Below the pieces are notes generated by a model that saw only the letters and a program-made list of their open reading frames with translations, made no database searches and was not told the DNA's origin. 32,197 nt of DNA, from the NCBI GenBank assembly GCA_964515755.1, contig CAZEVK010000018.1, forward strand, positions 1-32,197. Reading direction: 5' to 3'. Origin of the DNA: JAGVLN01 sp964515755 (GTDB lineage: Bacteria > Pseudomonadota > Alphaproteobacteria > Rickettsiales > JABSSG01). Below are positions 26,250 through 32,197 of this stretch, one piece after another (the first letter of the stretch is position 1; every line of letters starts with the position of its first letter). The position numbers and the translations under genes were made by a program.

Positions 26250-26488
26250 ATTTTCTGAGCAATATTCTCCATTTGGAGAATATATTGTATAAAAAGTAAT
26301 ATTTTTACAACTTAGCTTGAGTTTTTCCGAAGTTAAATATCTTGATCTAGGATCAGCTGGTCCAATATCTAGCAGTAATACTTATATTTTTTACAAAGAA
26401 GAGGCTAAAGATTCTTATGGCTATTGATTATAATAAATTTAGACCAAAAGTTATTATCACTGAATTACAAACAGCTGGAATGTTTTAA
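26250..26488 (+). pseudogene. Remnant of an FkbM-family methyltransferase
   Basis: Fragments of an FkbM-domain protein survive in a region without an open gene. KYLDLGSAGPISSSNTYIFY (frame starting 26326) is the SAM-binding strand plus the characteristic SNTY-x-FY motif. In another frame, DYNKFRPKVIITE (within 26417-26488) is the domain's C-terminal segment. In an intact protein some 100 or more residues separate these pieces; here they touch, so an internal deletion has occurred near 26410-26420. FSEQYSPFGEYIV, just upstream and followed by a stop, resembles the usual SQYGEDLI start. FkbM methyltransferases often modify sugars in such loci, so a methylation step has probably been lost. Confidence 0.65.
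26262..26283. repeat. Perfect 22-bp inverted repeat in the FkbM remnant
   Basis: Ten-base arms ATATTCTCCA and TGGAGAATAT flank a TT loop. There is no T-run after it on the plus strand, so it is not a typical intrinsic terminator for gmd. It may be a chance feature of the decayed coding sequence. Confidence 0.55.
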
Positions 26489-26594
26489 AGTCTAAAAAAC
26501 TGTATTTTAGTCATATAAGATTTAAAAACTTAGATTTACGTCATTTTGTTTTTAATTATTTATTCTTATTTTGTAAATAAGTAGTCACATCTAA
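26489..26594. other. AT-rich gap between the FkbM remnant and wzm
   Basis: With 26113-26249 on the other side, this is the remainder of the 480-bp stretch between gmd and wzm that holds no intact gene. It contains only AT-rich sequence and stop codons in all frames. No clear terminator for gmd or for wzm is visible; the two genes converge here. Confidence 0.55.
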
Positions 26595-27398
26595 CTATAA
26601 ATAAAATACAAAGTTTTTTCTGCATACTCTATAAATCATATAGCTAATTAGTGAACTAAATACAGTTAATAAGATTAAATATAAAGAATCCAAAAAATTT
26701 GGGATAACATGCTGATGTACTATCATAGAAATAGGCTTAATCATAATATAAAAGGGGTTGAACTCAAATAAATAACGCAAGTGCTCTGGAATAATCGTAA
26801 TAGGATATACGATAGGCGTTAACCAAAAGGACACACTCACAAGTACAGTCATTATTTCATTTAAATCTTTTAAATAGGGAGCTGAAAAAGCTAACGCAAT
26901 AGAAATAGCTGCAAGCGTAATAAAAATTAGTATCAAATATAAAGGCAATAATAAAACTACCGTATCAAATTTGGTTATTGACAATAAAACTAACAAAACA
27001 TACATGCATAAAAATGATATTATATAATTATAAAATAACCTAGAGACATCAGAAAGCGGAAAAATTGTCTTAGAAATTATACATCTTTTTATAATCTCGG
27101 CATTATTTATTAATGAATTTGGTGTAGTTACTAAAGTCTGTGATATAAAGCTCCAAGTGAATATAGATGTAATTAGAAATGTTGTGTAATTTTCTACAGG
27201 AAACCGCATAATATGCGGCATAATTATGGAATAAATAATGACTTGCGTTGTTGGCTGAATTAGAGTCCATAATATTCCTAATACCGAATCACGATACTGC
27301 CTAGACAAAGTATTTTGAGATATCAAAATAATAGTAAGAAAATAATATTTATCACATTTACTTAATAAGTCATGGAAAAAATCTTTAACGAATCGCAT
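26595..27398 (-). CDS. wzm: Polysaccharide ABC transporter permease (Wzm-type)
   Basis: A 267-residue inner-membrane permease of the ABC-2 family that exports completed lipid-linked polysaccharide. It has six hydrophobic segments. The N-terminal cytoplasmic RQYRDSVLGILWTLIQP is the canonical interface motif of Wzm/RfbA/TagG proteins, and PHIMRF with the later SFWLTPIVYP loop is also typical. The stop at the 3' end falls in the AT-rich gap beside the FkbM remnant. It follows wzt after 9 bases on the same strand, and the two form the exporter. ABC export means the polymer is made completely in the cytoplasm rather than by a Wzy polymerase. Confidence 0.92.
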   Translation of the reverse strand: MRFVKDFFHDLLSKCDKYYFLTIILISQNTLSRQYRDSVLGILWTLIQPTTQVIIYSIIMPHIMRFPVENYTTFLITSIFTWSFISQTLVTTPNSLINNAEIIKRCIISKTIFPLSDVSRLFYNYIISFLCMYVLLVLLSITKFDTVVLLLPLYLILIFITLAAISIALAFSAPYLKDLNEIMTVLVSVSFWLTPIVYPITIIPEHLRYLFEFNPFYIMIKPISMIVHQHVIPNFLDSLYLILLTVFSSLISYMIYRVCRKNFVFYL

Positions 27399-27407
27399 GT
27401 TTATTAC

Positions 27408-28148
27408 TTATTTTATCTTTAATATATCTTTTTTATATTTTGATGAAACTTCTTTAGCTGAACCTTCCATAATAATAGAACCTTGATCCATTAAAATAAA
27501 TCTATTACATATTTCCTGTATATCATCTGTAGCATGCGATACAATGATAGCAATTGAAGCCGCATCAAGTTTTTTTCTAAGAACACTTCTAGATTTACTA
27601 ATAAACCCTGCATCTCCAGCAGCTAATACTTCGTCTAAAAGCATAATATCAGGATCCTGAAAAACAGCTGAAGAAAAAGCTAAACGAGAGATCATTCCCG
27701 AGGAATAAGTTTTAAGAGGAAGGTAAATTTTATCACCTAATTCTGAGAATTCTATGATTTTTTGTTCTAATTCGCTAGAATAATCCTTTAATCTTCCTCT
27801 GTAAGCAAAACTTAATTTGATATTTTTAATCCCTGTTTGCTCATGATCAAATCCAGCCCCCATTTCAATAAGTGGCGCTATAGTTCCATGTACTAACCTA
27901 TGTCCTTTAGCTATAGGATAATTAGCAGAAATTACTTTTAAAACGGAAGACTTACCACTACCATTCCTACCAATAATACCTATTTTATCACCAGGTTTAG
28001 CCTCAAGAGACACATTACGGAGTATTGGTATAGTCTTAGCTTTGATTGTCTTATTTAACAACAACCACTGACGCAAAGTCCCGGCTCTAGCATGGGTATC
28101 AATACCATTAACATAAACATTTTGTAATTTTATTTGTGCTAGAGTCAT
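27408..28148 (-). CDS. wzt: Polysaccharide ABC transporter ATPase (Wzt-type, without carbohydrate-binding tail)
   Basis: A 246-residue ATPase partner of Wzm. The Walker A GRNGSGKS lies at 60-67 and the signature is YSSGM at 148-152 (in place of LSGGQ, as usual in this subfamily). Walker B is DIMLLDEVLAAGD with D172/E173, and the switch histidine is in IIVSHA. EMGAGFDHEQTG is the family-specific segment after the Q-loop area. The protein ends soon after the ATPase domain, so it lacks the extra C-terminal domain with which some Wzt proteins bind chain-end modifications. The start at 28148 is 69 bp from the WecA-like gene's likely start on the opposite strand, so the two share a compact divergent promoter region. 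Confidence 0.93.
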   Translation of the reverse strand: MTLAQIKLQNVYVNGIDTHARAGTLRQWLLLNKTIKAKTIPILRNVSLEAKPGDKIGIIGRNGSGKSSVLKVISANYPIAKGHRLVHGTIAPLIEMGAGFDHEQTGIKNIKLSFAYRGRLKDYSSELEQKIIEFSELGDKIYLPLKTYSSGMISRLAFSSAVFQDPDIMLLDEVLAAGDAGFISKSRSVLRKKLDAASIAIIVSHATDDIQEICNRFILMDQGSIIMEGSAKEVSSKYKKDILKIK

Positions 28149-28216
28149 ATTATTTGTATGTTATTAGACTATCTTCTTCAATATTTAGAAAAACACGTAA
28201 TAAATTGTCTTTAAAA

Positions 28217-29194
28217 ATGTTTATGTATATTATATATTTTATTATTCCACTCTTACTTTCTATAATTATAACTAAGCCACTTATAGCTTTTCTAAAAGAA
28301 AAGCAAATGGTTGATATGCCAAATCAACGCAAAAACCATAAAATCCCTACACCTAGAGGAGGTGGAATAGCAATACTAATCTGCATACTCATATGCTTTG
28401 AAACAATTGAACTACAGTCTCATACTACTTATTACTCGATTTATTTGATAATTGCAATTTCTATTTGTGCAGCAATATCGCTCTTAGATGATGCTTTTAC
28501 TATCTCTATACCACTAAGAATGTATTTCCAAATTTTATCAGTATATTTAACTATTAACTCATTGTATGGCTATAATACTAATCTCTTACCACATTTATCT
28601 CTAACAATTGAGAAAACATTAATAGCTATAGCCTTATTAGGGTTTATTAATATTTATAATTTCATGGATGGAATAGATGGCCTTGCAGGGTCACAAACTA
28701 TATATATAGCAACAATAGTACTAATATTCTCTATAATTGATCCTCAAATAGACTCTTCAATCTCCTATCTGTGCTTAAGCATAATTGGTTCATGTTTAGG
28801 ATTTTTGATATATAACTGGCATCCTGCCAAGATATTTATGGGTGATGTTGGCAGTGTAACTCTTGGATTAATATGCGGATGGCTATTGCTAAACATAGCA
28901 ATACATGGCTATATTGCTGCTGCAATAATTATTCCAGGCTATTATCTAGCTGATGGTATTACTACTATACTAAAACGTCTAATCCAAAAGAAAAAGATTT
29001 GGCATGCACATTCAGAACATTATTATCAACTTGCTGTACGTAAGGGCAGCTCACACTCACAAGTTACTAAAAGAATTATTTGTTGTAACTTGATTTTAGG
29101 AATACTCAGCTTGTTTTCTATAAATTATTCTATAGCGTCATTAATATTAGCAACTTTGTTTTTATTTTGGTTTTTGTTTCGTTTAGTAAATTAA
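28217..29194 (+). CDS. Undecaprenyl-phosphate sugar-1-phosphate transferase, WecA/MraY family
   Basis: A polytopic enzyme of about 325 residues that links the first sugar phosphate to undecaprenyl phosphate. The ATG at 28217 is preferred because it places the first helix at the N-terminus; a GTG at 28136 would add 27 polar residues and overlap wzt. Conserved catalytic loops are present: PRGGGIAI, LLDDAFTISIPLR (DD pair), YNFMDGIDGLAG, KIFMGDVGSVTLG and WHAHSEHYYQLA, the histidine-rich loop that marks WecA/WbpL-like rather than MraY enzymes. The donor (UDP-GlcNAc, UDP-FucNAc or another) is unknown. Its stop overlaps the stop of the convergent glycosyltransferase by four bases. Confidence 0.88.
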   Translation: MFMYIIYFIIPLLLSIIITKPLIAFLKEKQMVDMPNQRKNHKIPTPRGGGIAILICILICFETIELQSHTTYYSIYLIIAISICAAISLLDDAFTISIPLRMYFQILSVYLTINSLYGYNTNLLPHLSLTIEKTLIAIALLGFINIYNFMDGIDGLAGSQTIYIATIVLIFSIIDPQIDSSISYLCLSIIGSCLGFLIYNWHPAKIFMGDVGSVTLGLICGWLLLNIAIHGYIAAAIIIPGYYLADGITTILKRLIQKKKIWHAHSEHYYQLAVRKGSSHSQVTKRIICCNLILGILSLFSINYSIASLILATLFLFWFLFRLVN

Positions 29195-30411
29195 AATTTT
29201 TCAGCATATTTCTTAAGACTTTCATCTGTTTGTTTAGCAAAGGCTTCTTTGGTAAAGAACTTCATCGCATGTTTTTTAGCATTTTCACCAAGTGTATCAC
29301 GTAATTTTTTATCACTAATAAGCTTTAATAATTTTGCAGCAGCATCGTCTATATTAGGTTCTGCCCAAACACCTTTATCTTTATAGATATTCTGTGAATC
29401 ATTAATTTCAACCAATTTGTATTTAACATAACAAGCACAATTTTTAGGTAAAAAAGTCATATTAGCAGACCATGGAGTAGCAAGTATTGCTTTACTATGC
29501 CACATTGCTTCAGCCATAAGTAATCCAAAACCCTCACTACGATGTAAAGACACAACTATATCAGAAAGATTTAGAAGGCCTTGCATTTCCTCTATAGTTA
29601 AAAACTTATCAATTATAATAATATTAGGTAGGTCAGAAATTAATTTATCTATTTCTTCTTTTTCTTTTGCAAATCTTTTTGTACCTGATAGCTTGAGTAT
29701 CATTGTTACATTCTTTACATTATTAGAAATTTTTCTAAATGCTTCTATAGCACCAACTATATTTTTACGCTTAAATCCAGAGCCTAAATCAGATATGTTT
29801 AATATTATTAAGCCTTTCGGCAATTTAAAATATTCTTTATTAAAATAAATAGTTTGCGGTATACGCAAAGGAAGAGGTACAACTTTTATAGGTATGTCTT
29901 TAATTTTATTCCTAAAAGCCTGAGCCGAGAAATCTGAAGCTGTCCAAATTTCATGAACCAGATTACATGGTTTTACCCAATGGCTTGAGATAGATTCGGT
30001 TTCCCAAAGACAACAAGCAATAATTTTTTTATTTTTTAACCGCTTTCTACCAAGTAAAAATAAAATTAAAGGAATATGAACAGGATTATTTTGGATAACA
30101 ATTACACCACCTTTTTGTCTAATAGACATTTGAGCAGGTAATTGAACATTTAAAAAGTTTTTTGTAAACAGACTACTAATATCAAACGACTTAACTTTAT
30201 ATCCTTGCTCTATAAAAGCATTTAATGTTAATCTCGCAGCTTGTCCTAACCCAGAAGAGGCTTTTAACATGCCAACCATTGTGATTGGACCAGACTTGAT
30301 TAGTTTAGTAGGCTTTGGCAAAATAAAAATAAGTACTGCATTTCCAAGCTTACGTAAAACCTTTGGTGAGGACTTCATTGCTAAGCTAAAAAGCTTCGAT
30401 AATAATCTCAT
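29191..30411 (-). CDS. GT-B glycosyltransferase, family 4 type
   Basis: A 406-residue glycosyltransferase. The N-terminal domain has GMLKASSGLGQAARLTLNAF, an acceptor loop typical of such enzymes in polysaccharide loci, and CLWETES with VHEIWTASDFSAQAF. The C-terminal domain shows ILNISDLGSGFKRKN and the donor site SLHRSEGFGLLMAEAMWHSK (EX7E). The sugar is unknown. The gene is alone on the minus strand between two plus-strand genes; a perfect TATAAT on the minus strand at 30450-30455 (about 40 bp upstream of the start) is a plausible -10, but the -35 is poor. Confidence 0.85.
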   Translation of the reverse strand: MRLLSKLFSLAMKSSPKVLRKLGNAVLIFILPKPTKLIKSGPITMVGMLKASSGLGQAARLTLNAFIEQGYKVKSFDISSLFTKNFLNVQLPAQMSIRQKGGVIVIQNNPVHIPLILFLLGRKRLKNKKIIACCLWETESISSHWVKPCNLVHEIWTASDFSAQAFRNKIKDIPIKVVPLPLRIPQTIYFNKEYFKLPKGLIILNISDLGSGFKRKNIVGAIEAFRKISNNVKNVTMILKLSGTKRFAKEKEEIDKLISDLPNIIIIDKFLTIEEMQGLLNLSDIVVSLHRSEGFGLLMAEAMWHSKAILATPWSANMTFLPKNCACYVKYKLVEINDSQNIYKDKGVWAEPNIDDAAAKLLKLISDKKLRDTLGENAKKHAMKFFTKEAFAKQTDESLKKYAEKF

Positions 30412-30492
30412 TTCAACTTTGGACCTAAAAATCTTTACTTCAAATAGTAATTATACTAGATTATCAATTTTATAGAACACAATATCAAACAA

Positions 30493-31596
30493 ATGTCCAT
30501 TAAAGTTTTACATGTTTATAAAACGTTTTTTCCCGAAACAATAGGAGGAGGGGAGCAAGTTATTTTTCAATTATGTGAAAATACAAATATTGAATCCAGG
30601 GTGCTATGCCTGACTAAGAAAAGTGAAAAGACCATAAAAAAATATGAAGGTATAAAAGTTACTCGTTATCCACAAACTTTAAGTTATGCTTCATGCCCTA
30701 TTTCAATACAAGCTCTATTAAACTTCAAAAAAGAGTCTACTTGGGCAGATATTATTCATTATCATTATCCTTGGCCATTTTGCGATATTTTATCTTTGTT
30801 TGCCGATAAAAAAAAATCAGTTGTGACTTACCATTCCGATATAGTAAAGCAGAAAATTCTACGTTGTTTGTATTATCCACTTGAACAATGGTTTCTATCT
30901 AAAGTTGATAAAATAATAGCTACTTCGCCAAATTATACTATTACAAGCCCGAATCTTATTAAATACAAATCAAAAGTTACAATAATTCCTATTGGAATAG
31001 AGAAAAACAATTACCCAAAACTTAATATAAATAATTGTAAGGAGATAAAGAAGAAATTTGGTGATAAATTTTTTCTTTTTATAGGTCAGTTACGCTATTA
31101 TAAAGGGTTACATATTTTATTAGAATCAATAATTGGAACTAATCATCAGTTAGTAATTGCTGGCAGGGGAGCAGAATATAGAAATTTAAAAAAACAAGCT
31201 CAAGAAAAAAAGCTTGATAACGCTCATTTTTTAGGGCAAATAGATGATAAGCAGAAAGTTGATTTGCTTAATAGCTGTTTATGTTTAGTATTGCCATCAC
31301 ATCTTAAATCAGAAGCTTTCGGTATAGCTTTAGTTGAAGGCGCAATGTATGGCAAACCGTTAATTTCATGTGCTATTGGTACTGGAACAGATTATATAAA
31401 TCAACATAAGAAAACAGGATTTGTTGTTCCTCCTAATGATCCAGCTTCTCTAAAGAAAGCAATGTCAGAATTAGTGGAAAATCCCAAGTTAGCAGAAAAA
31501 ATGGGCAAAGCTGCTTTAGAAAGATATAAAAAATTATTTACAGCAAAAGATATGAAAGAAAAATTTACTAACTTATATAAATCTTTATTAGAGTAA
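30493..31596 (+). CDS. GT-B glycosyltransferase, family 4
   Basis: A 367-residue glycosyltransferase. VLHVYKTFFPETIGGGEQVI is the GT4 N-terminal strand and glycine loop, HYHYPWPFCDIL and VVTYHSDIVKQ are family marks of the acceptor domain, and IATSPNY ends that domain. In the donor domain FLFIGQLRYYKGLHILLE and SEAFGIALVEGAMYGKPLIS (EX7E) are intact. The layout resembles mannosyltransferases of the WbaZ/WbdB kind that use GDP-mannose, consistent with manC directly downstream, but specificity is inferred. It lies 4 bp before manC and should be cotranscribed with it. Confidence 0.88.
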   Translation: MSIKVLHVYKTFFPETIGGGEQVIFQLCENTNIESRVLCLTKKSEKTIKKYEGIKVTRYPQTLSYASCPISIQALLNFKKESTWADIIHYHYPWPFCDILSLFADKKKSVVTYHSDIVKQKILRCLYYPLEQWFLSKVDKIIATSPNYTITSPNLIKYKSKVTIIPIGIEKNNYPKLNINNCKEIKKKFGDKFFLFIGQLRYYKGLHILLESIIGTNHQLVIAGRGAEYRNLKKQAQEKKLDNAHFLGQIDDKQKVDLLNSCLCLVLPSHLKSEAFGIALVEGAMYGKPLISCAIGTGTDYINQHKKTGFVVPPNDPASLKKAMSELVENPKLAEKMGKAALERYKKLFTAKDMKEKFTNLYKSLLE

Positions 31597-31600
31597 AATT

Positions 31601-32197
31601 ATGATCACACCAGTTATTTTGTGCGGCGGAGTAGGAACAAGATTATGGCCAATTTCACGCGAAACAAATCCTAAGCAATTTCTTGCTATTGAAGGCAATT
31701 TATCGCTATTTCAGGTTACTGCGAAAAGAATATCAGATTCAAAAATTTTTAACAAACCAATAATAGTTTGTAGCGAGCAACATAAATTCAAAATTGCTGG
31801 GCAATTAGAGAAGTTAGGCATAGAGCCTTTAGCGATAATTCTAGAGCCTATTTCTAAAAATACAGCGCCTGCAATTGCTCTTGCCGCACATTACATAAAA
31901 GAACATCATTCAAATTCACAAACCATGCTTGTTGTACCTGCTGATCATATGATAAAACAATCAGATCAATTTTGTAAGTTAGCGTTAGCTGCTAAAGAAG
32001 ATTGTGCTAATAATAGCTTGATCACTTTCGGCATTAATCCAACCTATCCATCAACAGCTTATGGTTATATAGTACCTGGCAACTCAATTAATGAAAATTG
32101 TTATAAGGTAGAAACATTTACGGAAAAACCAACTGTAAAAATAGCTGAAGATTTAATTAAAAAACATGCTAAATGGAATAGTGGTATTTTTATGTTT
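31601..32197 (+). CDS. manC: Mannose-1-phosphate guanylyltransferase, N-terminal part
   Basis: This cytoplasmic enzyme makes GDP-mannose from GTP and mannose-1-phosphate; in two-domain versions it also isomerises fructose-6-phosphate. The first 199 residues are present; the window edge cuts the rest. The nucleotide-binding signature LCGGVGTRLWPISRETNPKQFL begins at residue 7, followed by LEPISKNTAPAIALAA, VVPADHMI, STAYGYI and FTEKPT, ending within WNSGIFMF. All are diagnostic of ManC/AlgA-type enzymes. Whether a C-terminal isomerase domain is attached cannot be seen. Together with gmd it supplies the GDP-sugars for the surrounding glycosyltransferases. Confidence 0.95.
   Translation, partial: MITPVILCGGVGTRLWPISRETNPKQFLAIEGNLSLFQVTAKRISDSKIFNKPIIVCSEQHKFKIAGQLEKLGIEPLAIILEPISKNTAPAIALAAHYIKEHHSNSQTMLVVPADHMIKQSDQFCKLALAAKEDCANNSLITFGINPTYPSTAYGYIVPGNSINENCYKVETFTEKPTVKIAEDLIKKHAKWNSGIFMF

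Noticed and set aside
26262..26283. Perfect inverted repeat as a rho-independent terminator for gmd
   Set aside because: It is 150 bp past the gmd stop and is not followed by a T-run on either strand in the expected place; it reads as part of the FkbM remnant.
28136..28216. Longer WecA-like protein starting at GTG 28136
   Set aside because: The added residues are polar, overlap the wzt start and are absent from the usual family beginning; the ATG at 28217 fits better.
1..32197. CRISPR array, insertion sequence, integrase, prophage or toxin-antitoxin pair
   Set aside because: I found no regularly spaced direct repeats, no transposase or recombinase motifs, and no small paired genes of that kind; the window is envelope and glycan genes.

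Overview
The window is about 32 kb of AT-rich bacterial chromosome. It looks like a member of the Rickettsiales, most likely Rickettsiaceae or a close relative. The evidence is gene content: a TlyC/CorC-type CBS protein, a short XRE regulator of the kind conserved in Rickettsia, a small protein resembling the Rickettsiaceae-restricted DUF2671 family, RppH (invasion protein A type), a free-standing tRNA-Ala outside any rRNA operon, low GC, short intergenic gaps and several decaying genes. The genus cannot be fixed from the sequence alone.

Left part (1-14.5 kb), mostly conserved housekeeping and envelope genes. On the minus strand are the N-terminus of mnmG (cut by the window edge), a DciA/DUF721 protein, rppH, a YibQ-type divergent polysaccharide deacetylase and the protease ctpA. 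Next is a family 2 glycosyltransferase broken by a one-base homopolymer shift. The lytic transglycosylase slt is on the plus strand. A minus-strand block follows: a small membrane-anchored protein, tolQ-tolR-tolA and the DUF2671-like gene. Then a plus-strand series carries ybeY, tlyC, lnt and an XRE regulator, followed by an unrecognised glycine-rich hydrophobic protein and a polytopic GT-C-like membrane protein.

Middle (16-22.3 kb). A secreted glycosyltransferase-like gene is in ruins at 16163-17074, followed by about 350 bp with nothing recognisable and a tRNA-Ala(UGC). Then comes a compact six-gene minus-strand operon (22246 to 17593): a TagB/TagF-like transferase, an Asp/Glu-type racemase, two SAM methyltransferases, a SerB-like HAD phosphatase and a LicC-like nucleotidyltransferase. 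Overlapping reading frames at four of the five junctions suggest one pathway. I infer a nucleotide-activated, methylated phospho-substituent attached to a surface glycan. This is the best candidate for an undescribed system in the window.

Right part (22.3-32.2 kb), a surface polysaccharide locus. A strong promoter precedes two glycosyltransferases and gmd. A mostly deleted FkbM methyltransferase remnant follows. Then come wzm and wzt (polysaccharide ABC exporter), a WecA/MraY-type initiating transferase, two more GT-B glycosyltransferases, and manC running off the edge. ManC and Gmd together make GDP-mannose and GDP-4-keto-6-deoxymannose. The WecA-like enzyme would start the chain on undecaprenyl phosphate, the GTs extend it and Wzm/Wzt flip it. 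The locus therefore predicts an O-antigen-like, mannose or deoxyhexose-containing polymer in an intracellular-lineage bacterium. Three broken glycan genes in the window point to ongoing turnover of surface chemistry.
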